Source: an uncultured Tenacibaculum sp.
Lineage (GTDB): Bacteria > Bacteroidota > Bacteroidia > Flavobacteriales > Flavobacteriaceae
Length of the DNA: 64,000 nt
Assembly (NCBI RefSeq): GCF_947495995.1
Contig: NZ_CANMAX010000001.1
Span: forward strand, 620,001-684,000
Direction: 5' to 3'
Shown piece after piece: positions 55,542-63,516 of the stretch (position 1 is its first letter; each line of letters opens with the position of its first letter). The notes below the pieces were generated by a model. That model had not been told where the DNA came from. It searched no databases and saw only the letters and a list, made by a program, of their open reading frames with translations. The position numbers and the translations under genes were made by a program.

Positions 55542-57731
55542 TTATTTAGATTCAATTAGTTGGGCATAAACCCCATCTTGTTGCATTAATTCTTTGTGTG
55601 TACCTCGTTCTACGATTTTACCAAACTCCATCACAATAATCTCATCACAATCCATGATTGTACTTAATCGGTGTGCTACAATCAAACAAGTACAACCCCT
55701 TCTTTTAATGTTATCCATAACAATCTTTTCAGATTTTGGATCTAAGGCACTTGTAGCTTCATCCATGACTAAGATTGATGGGTTTAAAGCTAATGCTCTT
55801 GCTATTTCTAATCGCTGTCTTTGCCCTCCACTAAAATTAGCTCCTCTTTCCATAACTGGACTTTCGTAACCTTCTGTTCTTGCTGCAACAACATCGTGAA
55901 TTGCAGCATCTTTAGCAGACTGAATAATACTTTTTTCGGTAACTTTTGAATCCCAAAACGCAATATTTTCATGAATAGATCCTTTGAACATTAAAACTTC
56001 TTGATCTATAACTGCCACAGATTCGTTAATAATATGTCTAGGAATTTCTCTTCTTGCTGTATTATCGAATAATATTTCACCTTGCCATGGATCATATAAC
56101 CCTGAAGCTAATCGAGCAATCGTAGATTTTCCACTTCCTGAACCACCAACTAAAGCAACTCTGCTTCCAGGCTTTAACTTTAAACTAAAATCGTTAATTA
56201 ATGCAGGCATTGTAGTGTTGTAACCAAATGTTACATTTTTCATTTCAAAATGACCTGTTAATTTGTTTACAAACTTTTCTTGATTAACAACTTCTTTTTT
56301 ATCTTCTTTAAAATCTTCGGAAACTTCATAATTTAAAACATCATCAATTCTTGCCATGTCTCCTTCAGTTTCTTGTAACAGACTACCTACTCTCACCAAT
56401 TGATTAACTGGACCAATAAAGTTGTTCATTAAGTATAAGAAAGCTACCAACATACCTAAAGTCATATCTCCATTCATTACTCTAGTAGCACCCACTCCTA
56501 ATATAATTGCACTATTTAAAGACATTAATAATGGTGGTACAACATTTAACCTTGCAGTTAACCAACCTAACTCTTGTTGAGCATTCATCACCTTAGCTAA
56601 ATAACCAGTCCAAGTTGTAAAGAAATCATTTTCTCTTCCTGAAGCTTTCAATGTTTCTATCATGCTAATTCCAGAAGTAGTTGTTCCTAAAAGCTTTCCA
56701 TTTTCATTTGTAAATCTTCTGTTACCGTCTTTTCTAGTTCTCGATACATATTGAAGTGTTATAATATTTATACTTGCTATAAAAATTCCAATACATGTTA
56801 ATAAGACATCATAAGAAAACATTAACAACGCGTAAAAAACAACCATGATAACATTTAAAGCAGCATTTGCTAAATCCCCACTTAAAAGTTTAGCTACTTT
56901 ATCATTCAAGGAAACTCTATTTCCTATTTCTCCACTATAACGCTGAGTGAAAAATGCTATTGGTAAATGAAAAACATGCCACAAAAACTTACTAGAAGTT
57001 GTTAAAGCTAATTTTGTTTCTAACCGAAGTAGATAATATTGCTGTACGTATACTAATGCAGAATTCAATGCTAGCATACCTCCCATGATTAATAACAATG
57101 GCATTACAAAACCTGACAATCCATTTACTAAATACTTGTCTATAAATATTTTGGTAAAAGAAGGAATTACTAGACCTGGAATTACTAAGAATAAACTAGC
57201 TATAATAATATAAGTTAGACTTAATTTTGACCCTTTAACCCTAGATGCTAGAGAGCTTAGTAAACCTTGTTTTTCATTCCCTTTCTCAAACTTTTCATTT
57301 GGTTTAAAGGTCAATACAACTCCAGTATATGCATCGTCAAATTCTTGATGACTTACATAATACCTTCCTTGTGCTGGATCACTTAAATAAACTCTGTCTT
57401 TACTAAAACCTTCGATTACTAAAAAGTGATTAAAGTTCCAGAATATAATAGCAGGCATTTCTAGCTCTTTCAATTTTTCAATTGACTTAGCGTATCCTTT
57501 AGCCTCTAATCCATATTCTCTAGCAGCCTTTAATAAGTTAGTAGCTTTTAAACCATCTCTAGAAACACCACACGAAATTCTTAGTTTTTCTAAAGGAACA
57601 AATTTTCCGTAGTAACTTAATATAATACTTAAAGCTGCAGCTCCACACTCAACAGCCTCCATCTGGAGTACGGTAGGTGTTTTTACTCTGCGAGGCAACT
57701 TTTTTTCCTCGCTTTTTTTCTTGTTAATCAT
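55542..57731 (-). CDS. C39-peptidase ABC transporter (NHLM/PCAT type)
   Basis: Start at the ATG 57731. A 729-residue protein. N-terminal C39 cysteine protease (1-140) with full catalytic triad: Cys29 in VECGAAA, His102 in NFNHFLV, Asp118 in LSDPAQG. Then a permease domain (about 165-450) and an ATPase domain with GGSGSGKST, FSGGQRQR and ILVMDEATSALD. It should cut the precursors after the GG of V[SAT]GG and export the cores across the inner membrane. Next upstream is the HlyD adaptor. Confidence 0.95.
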   Translation of the reverse strand: MINKKKSEEKKLPRRVKTPTVLQMEAVECGAAALSIILSYYGKFVPLEKLRISCGVSRDGLKATNLLKAAREYGLEAKGYAKSIEKLKELEMPAIIFWNFNHFLVIEGFSKDRVYLSDPAQGRYYVSHQEFDDAYTGVVLTFKPNEKFEKGNEKQGLLSSLASRVKGSKLSLTYIIIASLFLVIPGLVIPSFTKIFIDKYLVNGLSGFVMPLLLIMGGMLALNSALVYVQQYYLLRLETKLALTTSSKFLWHVFHLPIAFFTQRYSGEIGNRVSLNDKVAKLLSGDLANAALNVIMVVFYALLMFSYDVLLTCIGIFIASINIITLQYVSRTRKDGNRRFTNENGKLLGTTTSGISMIETLKASGRENDFFTTWTGYLAKVMNAQQELGWLTARLNVVPPLLMSLNSAIILGVGATRVMNGDMTLGMLVAFLYLMNNFIGPVNQLVRVGSLLQETEGDMARIDDVLNYEVSEDFKEDKKEVVNQEKFVNKLTGHFEMKNVTFGYNTTMPALINDFSLKLKPGSRVALVGGSGSGKSTIARLASGLYDPWQGEILFDNTARREIPRHIINESVAVIDQEVLMFKGSIHENIAFWDSKVTEKSIIQSAKDAAIHDVVAARTEGYESPVMERGANFSGGQRQRLEIARALALNPSILVMDEATSALDPKSEKIVMDNIKRRGCTCLIVAHRLSTIMDCDEIIVMEFGKIVERGTHKELMQQDGVYAQLIESK

Positions 57732-57743
57732 GCTTGGCAATTT

Positions 57744-59006
57744 TTAGTATAAATCAAAGAACTTCTTTAATGCTGGAACAACCATAGCAATTGGTGGTTC
57801 AGACTTCACAGTAATTTTTCCCATACAAGAAGTTCCTTCATTAATTAAAATATTTGGCCCTTGAGCAGATGTCCATTTAAATCCACTGTAAGCATTTTCA
57901 TCTTTTTCAAATTCGACATACACTTCAAATAAAGCTCCGCCTGATAAAAGTCCACGAACCAATTGATCGTTTTTCACTGTCATCATCATTCCTTTTTGAG
58001 TAATAGGAAAGTCAGATACATATGTAATTTTCCCTTTCATAAAACCATATTCTTGCGGTTGCACAGTTGAAGGAACTACTAAAGCTTGCATTCCTTCTTT
58101 AATCTTTTTACCATCTTGAGAAGGAATATATAATACACCTCTTAAACGATTATCTGAAGCTTGTTTTTGATTTTTTAATTTAAATAGTGGTGCCCCTTGA
58201 CCAACGATAACTCCTGAGTCTGTAAGAATTTCAACTACCTCACCAGCATAAGCACTTTTAATTTCTGTTTGAATCGTGTAACGCTCTTCTAAATGCTTTA
58301 ATCTTCTTTGAGTTTCGGCTATTCTTTGCTTGTTTAGATTAATTTTTTGTTGTAAATCGAAACCTAGATTTAACTTTTGACTAGATGTTTGCACCATTTG
58401 TGCTTTTAATCTTTCGATAGAATTCTTAGAAGCCTCCATTTGTTGCTCAGTATTTACAACTTGAGATTTTGTAATTAACCCTTTCTTGAGTAAGTTTTTC
58501 TCTGTTTCTAGCTGATTATTTAAAAACGAAAGTGTTTTTTTCTCTGATGCTATTTGTAGCTGAATACTACTTCTTTGTTGTACAATTAATTCTTCTTGAA
58601 TTCTCGTGTCTTTACTTCCGAAAGACAACAAACGTTGTAATTCAAATTCTCTTTCTTTTAAAGAAGCTTTTACTTCTTCAATTTGTTGAAATAATTCTGG
58701 TTGCTCAATAAAAGCAACAACATCGCCTTCGTTTATTGCATCTCCAATTTCAACATTAAGTTTAACTAATTGACCTTGTGAAGTAGCCACCACTTCGTGT
58801 ATTTCTCCCCCAAGAAGTACACCTACAACATTTAATTTTGTTTTTACATTTCCTAAAAAAGACCAAGTAATTCCTGTACCTAAAACTAATGCTATGGTAA
58901 GTAAAGTTATCCATCCTTTAGGACTGGTAACTTTGATTAACTGATCAAGTTTTTCTGGAGTTGATAATTTTTCAAGTGCTGCTTTTCTAAAAAATCCTGC
59001 TGCCAT
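57744..59006 (-). CDS. HlyD-family membrane fusion protein (NHLM secretion)
   Basis: A 420-residue protein. Cytoplasmic N-terminus, one transmembrane helix (about 33-52), a lipoyl/barrel-sandwich hybrid split around a long coiled-coil hairpin (about 105-235), and a beta-barrel C-terminus. It links the inner-membrane ABC transporters to the TolC-like channel. It is co-transcribed, with 11-bp and 12-bp gaps to its neighbours. Confidence 0.92.
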   Translation of the reverse strand: MAAGFFRKAALEKLSTPEKLDQLIKVTSPKGWITLLTIALVLGTGITWSFLGNVKTKLNVVGVLLGGEIHEVVATSQGQLVKLNVEIGDAINEGDVVAFIEQPELFQQIEEVKASLKEREFELQRLLSFGSKDTRIQEELIVQQRSSIQLQIASEKKTLSFLNNQLETEKNLLKKGLITKSQVVNTEQQMEASKNSIERLKAQMVQTSSQKLNLGFDLQQKINLNKQRIAETQRRLKHLEERYTIQTEIKSAYAGEVVEILTDSGVIVGQGAPLFKLKNQKQASDNRLRGVLYIPSQDGKKIKEGMQALVVPSTVQPQEYGFMKGKITYVSDFPITQKGMMMTVKNDQLVRGLLSGGALFEVYVEFEKDENAYSGFKWTSAQGPNILINEGTSCMGKITVKSEPPIAMVVPALKKFFDLY

Positions 59007-59017
59007 TTTTGTTTTTT

Positions 59018-60574
59018 TTAAATTTTTGGTATTGTGTAGAATAGGTCCCTTGTGATATTCTTATTTGATTCCCCAATCAAAGTCCCCGTTTGATATCTTA
59101 AATTCACAATTGCAGATGCAAATTGTTGATGAGCTTGTAAGTATTCTAATTCTGCGAAGGTTAATCTTTCTTGAAATAAAATTAGATTAAGCAATGTTGT
59201 TAATCCGTTTTGAAACTTTTCTTTTTCATTACTAAAAACTTGTTTATAATAACTTAAAGATTCTTCTGCTTTTTCAAGAACCAAAACACTATTGTTTAAA
59301 TTGTTAAGTGCAATAGAAACATTTAAATCAATATTTCTTTTTAAGTTCTGGTTTGAAATTTGCTGGTTTTCAAGAGCTACTTTACTTTTAGTGTAGTTTC
59401 CTCTTGCATTATTATTATTGATTGGAAAAGAAAAGTTTAATCGTACACCAAAACCTAAACTTCTTCCCTCTCTTTGTGTTAATGTAGCTAATGCGTTATT
59501 GATTCCATTACCAATATTTGCTCCTCCATAATTAACAAAACCAGTTAAATCTAACTGAGGCCTTCTGCCATTTTCTGCAAACTGTAATTGTAGTTTAACT
59601 GCTTCTTCAATTTGCTTTGTTGCTTCAATATCACTTCTATTTTCTTGAGCTAGTAGTATATATTTATTTAAATCAAGATTTGCAGTATAACCAGATGTAG
59701 TAATTCCTGGAAAATCATCAACTGGAGTATTTATTTTCTTACTATCTTCTTCATTTAATCCTATAGCTCTCCCTAGATTTAACTTAGCTGTATATAAATT
59801 TTGCTCTGCTACTTTAGTTTGTCTAGCTTGGTTTGCTAAATCTGCCTGAATTTGAGCTAAATCTCCCGCTGGTTTTTTATCTGCTTCTACTAGTTCTTTT
59901 GTGATATCTAATACTTTTTGAACCCTATTCTGGTTTTCTTGAAAAACAGCTAAACTTTTATTTGCTGCAACATATTGCCAATATGCATTTGCTGTTTGTA
60001 ATAATTCGAATGAGTTTTTGAATGTTAAATTTGTTTTTTCACTCTCTAAATTAAGCATCGATGATTCCTCTAATACTGAAGCAACATTTACACTTCCTCT
60101 TAAAAGTGGTTGTGTTAGCGAAAAAGTACTTGTCATAGAATGATCATCAATGTTCGCTCCAATATTTTGATTAAACCTATTTAGAGGAAAATTATCATTC
60201 AATCTCGTATAATCAACTGAAAAACTTGCTACTAATCCTATTCTAAACCTTTTTTGCAACCCTAAACCTAAATTTAAATTACTAGCATCTAGTTCATTAT
60301 TATTTAACAATGAACTTCTGGGGTCTGCTGCAAATAAATTTGAATTATTAGCACCTGCTGTAATACCAGATGTTAATTGATAATCGAAAAAACTTTTTTG
60401 AATTTGAAAATCTCCTTCAGCATTTGAAATTGACAATCTATTACTTTCAACTACAGGGCTTTCACTTAGAGTTAATTTAGAAAACTCAACAATACCTCCT
60501 GAACTAGAAGTTTGAGAAAAAACTAAACCAACCATACCTATAAACAATACAGTTATTTGAATTTTGAAATTCAT
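59018..60574 (-). CDS. TolC-family outer-membrane efflux channel
   Basis: The ATG at 60574 starts a standard signal peptide (MNFKIQITVLFIGMVGLVFS) and does not overlap the upstream gene, unlike the longer frame to 60649. The 518-residue protein has the two long helical hairpin regions of TolC (LNLGRAIGLNEED-type and FQNGLTTLLNLILFQERLTF) plus amphipathic strands. It forms the outer-membrane exit of the export system. Confidence 0.92.
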   Translation of the reverse strand: MNFKIQITVLFIGMVGLVFSQTSSSGGIVEFSKLTLSESPVVESNRLSISNAEGDFQIQKSFFDYQLTSGITAGANNSNLFAADPRSSLLNNNELDASNLNLGLGLQKRFRIGLVASFSVDYTRLNDNFPLNRFNQNIGANIDDHSMTSTFSLTQPLLRGSVNVASVLEESSMLNLESEKTNLTFKNSFELLQTANAYWQYVAANKSLAVFQENQNRVQKVLDITKELVEADKKPAGDLAQIQADLANQARQTKVAEQNLYTAKLNLGRAIGLNEEDSKKINTPVDDFPGITTSGYTANLDLNKYILLAQENRSDIEATKQIEEAVKLQLQFAENGRRPQLDLTGFVNYGGANIGNGINNALATLTQREGRSLGFGVRLNFSFPINNNNARGNYTKSKVALENQQISNQNLKRNIDLNVSIALNNLNNSVLVLEKAEESLSYYKQVFSNEKEKFQNGLTTLLNLILFQERLTFAELEYLQAHQQFASAIVNLRYQTGTLIGESNKNITRDLFYTIPKI

Positions 60575-60587
60575 ATTTGCTTTACTA

Positions 60588-61106
60588 TTAAACTTCTGAA
60601 AATTTTTGTAAAATCTGACCAAACCTTGCTCCAGCTTGCGAAACTCCATCTAATACAGATTCATCTATAACATCTTCTTCTTGAGGATTTCCATAACCTA
60701 ACTGACTTGTTGTTTTACGCAACCTGTTAGATAAGAACAATGCCAAGGCATAATAAAAATTAGCTTTAAATTCAAGGTTTGCTGCTAACCTACTATTCAT
60801 TAATTCTCTTGAAATTGCATAAACCGATACATTTTCCCCAGCAATAACAGAAACTGAAGGCGGTCTAGACTCTAAAAAAGACATTTCTCCAACAATCTCA
60901 CCTGGACCGATGTTTGCAATGTGTTTATCCGTGTCACTATCAGTAATTGACAACGATCCTGATAAAACGATATATAAATTTTCTATAGTTTTTCCTTGCT
61001 CAATTAATCGATCTCCTACTTCTAAGTCTTCTCTGTAACCATTATTTATCATCCATTCTATATCGATGTCATCTAAATGCCCAAGCAAAAAAAGTACTCG
61101 CTTCAT
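60588..61106 (-). CDS. Cyclic-nucleotide-binding-fold protein (no DNA-binding domain)
   Basis: A 172-residue protein with a CNB beta-roll (about 15-125): GDRLIEQGKTIENLYIVLSG and GEIVGEMSFLESRPPSVSV. In true cAMP-binding domains the phosphate cassette carries Arg (PRAA or RSAW); here that site is Pro-Ser, so cAMP binding may be lost or atypical. A C-terminal helical tail replaces the usual HTH, so it is not a transcription factor. As first gene of the export operon with two adenylate cyclases around, it may be a sensor or structural component (inference). Confidence 0.85.
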   Translation of the reverse strand: MKRVLFLLGHLDDIDIEWMINNGYREDLEVGDRLIEQGKTIENLYIVLSGSLSITDSDTDKHIANIGPGEIVGEMSFLESRPPSVSVIAGENVSVYAISRELMNSRLAANLEFKANFYYALALFLSNRLRKTTSQLGYGNPQEEDVIDESVLDGVSQAGARFGQILQKFSEV

Positions 61107-61143
61107 AATTCTATTTTTTTTATTTTTTATTTCTGATATGAAG

Positions 61144-61196
61144 CTAAATTAGAGCAATATGACAGTGTAAAACTGTCAAGTTTTCGGTGAAAAATG
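61144..61196 (-). promoter_or_regulatory. Predicted regulated promoter of the export operon
   Basis: On the minus strand: CATTTTT (61196-61190), 14 bases, CAGTTTT (61175-61169), 17 bases, TAATTTAG (61151-61144). The order of the two half-sites is swapped relative to the precursor promoters, but the 21-bp spacing is identical. A palindrome TGACAG-n7-CTGTCA overlaps the proximal site. Confidence 0.65.
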
Positions 61197-61211
61197 ACTG
61201 ATTTTAAAATA

Positions 61212-61242
61212 AAAAAAGGCGTTTAAATTAAACGCCTTTTTT
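61212..61242. terminator. Bidirectional intrinsic terminator
   Basis: Perfect stem AAAAAAGGCGTTTAA / TTAAACGCCTTTTTT. It isolates the AraC/oxygenase transcript from the export operon. Confidence 0.9.
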
Positions 61243-61409
61243 CTTTGTATTTATGGGATTTACCTCTCTATTTCTCTTGTTAAATTATATTCCCATTTTT
61301 CTTGTCTTTCGATATAGCAATTTTAATTTTAAGAAGACCAGAGTATAGCTATCAGAAAATTATATAATTTATGAGAAATAGAGAAAAAGATGACTACCTC
61401 TGGCTTCTA

Positions 61410-62045
61410 TTATCTTTCATACAAAAGTTTTTTTGGTGACACTCCATATTGTTGATTAAATAATTTTGAGAAATAATACGTGTCGTAATATCCCACAGCA
61501 TAAGATATTTGTGAAATCGTATTATATAAATAATCATCAATTAATTGTTTTGCCTTGTGTAATTTCAACACCCTTATGTACTTGTTAGGAGTTAAATACA
61601 CTAAATTTTTAATTTTTCTATGCAACTGACGTTCACTTACTGATAGATTATATGATAAATCATATAAGTTTATATCTCCTTGCTTTATGTTTTTATAAAC
61701 CTCATCCTCCATTTTTTTCAACCAACTAATATCTTGCTTCGAAATGTTTGAAGATTTAACCTCTCCTTTACACATAGATTTAACCCTATCATTTGAATTA
61801 TATATATGAAAAATTAAAGGTTCTGGTTCTTTATTATTATTTACCTTTTTTACAATTTCATCAACAATACTCTTAATTTGCTGACTGCTAGAAAATATGA
61901 TGTTATTTGAGTTATTAGCATTATCATCAACTACACTATTACTCTCTTTTATTATCGATTCAAGAGGTGTTTCAATACCTTTAATTAACTCTATCAAAGC
62001 GTTCGGCGAACTCCAATTTATATTTTGTTGATTATCTAAATTCAT
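61410..62045 (-). CDS. AraC-family transcriptional regulator
   Basis: A 211-residue soluble regulator. C-terminal AraC HTH (about 115-210; LYDLSYNLSVSERQLHRKI, ISQISYAVGYYDTYYFSKLF). The N-terminal 95 residues (NALIELIKGIETPLESII ... SSSQQIKSIVDEIVKKV) look like two helices of a histidine-kinase dimerisation region without the His, as if cut from a hybrid two-component protein. AraC proteins bind paired half-sites about 21 bp apart, so it is a good candidate to bind the direct repeats in this island. It is 15 bp downstream of the JmjC oxygenase gene. Confidence 0.9.
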   Translation of the reverse strand: MNLDNQQNINWSSPNALIELIKGIETPLESIIKESNSVVDDNANNSNNIIFSSSQQIKSIVDEIVKKVNNNKEPEPLIFHIYNSNDRVKSMCKGEVKSSNISKQDISWLKKMEDEVYKNIKQGDINLYDLSYNLSVSERQLHRKIKNLVYLTPNKYIRVLKLHKAKQLIDDYLYNTISQISYAVGYYDTYYFSKLFNQQYGVSPKKLLYER

Positions 62046-62060
62046 AACATTTACTTTTTC

Positions 62061-63272
62061 TTAATTTACTTTTAACAATCCTCCCCTTATTAATCTTTTA
62101 CATAATTTTATCTTATTAGTATCATTGATTAAAGGAATTTCATTAATCTTAAACCCACCTTTGTTTTCCGATATAAACTCTAAACAAGGTGCAATCGAAA
62201 TTGGTCCTCTTATGACATTTCCAGGAAAAATAATTCTTGAAATATTCCCAACTTGTTGTACAGTACTATCTACATTCTTTCTTTTTATTAAGTGAGTATC
62301 TAGATCAATACAATCCATCACATCTAAACTTTCAAAGTGACCATCTGCTTGTGGTGAATTTTCCGATCTTAACTCCTCTTTTAATAGTTGAACTGATCCA
62401 TAAATATTATTCTTTCTAGAAATATCGTTACATAATGTTTGTGAAATTTCTTCAATTTTACTTTTGATCAAACTAATGACATCTTCACTATTTAAATAAC
62501 CTACCGGTAATGCTTTACGAAGCGAGATATCTGTTTGAGCTAAATTGTGTAATGTTTTACTAAAAAAGTCCAACCATTGTGTTGGATAAACTCCAATAGT
62601 TAAGTGTAATGAAGAATCGTCAGTAGTATATGCTTCGTGAGGTATTCCTCTAGGAATATACATCATATCACCTGCTTCTAATATAATTTCTTTTACACCT
62701 TGTAATTGTTCTCTTTGAAAGATCGGTTGAAAACTATTAACTAAAGGTGTTTTGTACTGATCATCGTATATTTTCCAATGCTTCTTTCCAGAAAGTTGCA
62801 CTACAAATACATCATGGGTATCATAATGTGGTAATAATGCTTTTTGATTTTTAGGAGTCAAGTACATATTCCCTTTGGTCTTATGATTTAATAACCGTTT
62901 TACATTCTTACACAATGTTTTAATAGGCTTCCAAAATCGATCTATCTCATTAATTACAATAGTATAACCATCACCATAAGCAGCATATAATTGATTTAAG
63001 TTTAGACTTCCGTCTTCATTCTCATATTTATTCTTATATAACGGTTCTTGATTCTTTACCACTCGGATATTAGCCCCATTAGGCCTATGGTAATCTAAAA
63101 CTTCGTCAACTTCTGAAATTTTCAAAAGTGATTCATTAAAAGAAATATTGTCTCTTTTTAAAAGTAGCACCTCCTTATCCCAGTACTTTTCTTTAAATTC
63201 ATTTAAAGATACTGGATAAATTAAATCTTCAAAGCTTGTTATACTTTTTAAATTTTCTACTAAATTTTCCAT
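62061..63272 (-). CDS. JmjC/cupin-type Fe(II) 2-oxoglutarate-dependent oxygenase
   Basis: The ATG at 63272 is preferred over a TTG at 63338. A 403-residue protein with a JmjC domain: iron ligands His and Asp in LLPHYDTHDVFVVQLSGKKHW and the second His in YIPRGIPHEAYT. The C-terminus (about 250-400) is a dimerisation/winged-helix-like region, as in ribosomal-oxygenase-type proteins. Such enzymes hydroxylate protein side chains (His, Arg, Asn, Asp). Position beside the AraC and dehydratase genes suggests peptide tailoring; the substrate is not shown. Confidence 0.85.
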   Translation of the reverse strand: MENLVENLKSITSFEDLIYPVSLNEFKEKYWDKEVLLLKRDNISFNESLLKISEVDEVLDYHRPNGANIRVVKNQEPLYKNKYENEDGSLNLNQLYAAYGDGYTIVINEIDRFWKPIKTLCKNVKRLLNHKTKGNMYLTPKNQKALLPHYDTHDVFVVQLSGKKHWKIYDDQYKTPLVNSFQPIFQREQLQGVKEIILEAGDMMYIPRGIPHEAYTTDDSSLHLTIGVYPTQWLDFFSKTLHNLAQTDISLRKALPVGYLNSEDVISLIKSKIEEISQTLCNDISRKNNIYGSVQLLKEELRSENSPQADGHFESLDVMDCIDLDTHLIKRKNVDSTVQQVGNISRIIFPGNVIRGPISIAPCLEFISENKGGFKINEIPLINDTNKIKLCKRLIRGGLLKVN

Positions 63273-63377
63273 ACTTATATAATTTAAATTCCCGATTATT
63301 TCCCCTGTCTTTTCTGAGACATTTACAAGACAAATCAACGACTGAAAAAACTGGTTTCAAAGTGGACTTTTGTTAGT

Positions 63378-63407
63378 TTTATAAATCTGAACACATAGAT
63401 TTATAAA
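63378..63407. repeat. 11-bp inverted repeat in the divergent control region
   Basis: Perfect arms TTTATAAATCT / AGATTTATAAA with an 8-base spacer, between the oxygenase and dehydratase genes. A second short palindrome CAGACGTCTG lies at 63431-63440. Either could be an operator. Confidence 0.5.
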
Positions 63408-63488
63408 TCCATAGCACACTTTTTAACACACAGACGTCTGAAAAACAAATGTTTATCGTTTTTTTAAGAATTAAACTCGATAATTTGG

Positions 63489-63496
63489 TATTTTTG
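63489..63496 (+). promoter_or_regulatory. Possible -7 box for the dehydratase gene
   Basis: TATTTTTG matches the Bacteroidota TAnnTTTG consensus, 20 bp before the ATG at 63517. No clear TTTG -33 box is seen at the expected distance. Confidence 0.35.
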
Positions 63497-63516
63497 TCGG
63501 CTTAGAATTGATTTTA

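Larger units (their letters stand above)
61107..61409. other. Control region between export operon and AraC/oxygenase unit
   Basis: About 300 bp with no gene. It holds the export-operon promoter with the 21-bp direct repeat (61144-61196) and a strong bidirectional terminator (61212-61242). The rest, up to the AraC stop at 61410, is AT-rich with nothing recognised. Confidence 0.7.

Noticed and set aside
63320..63380. Direct-repeat half-site CAGTTTT upstream of the oxygenase gene
   Set aside because: No partner half-site is found 21 bp away on either side.
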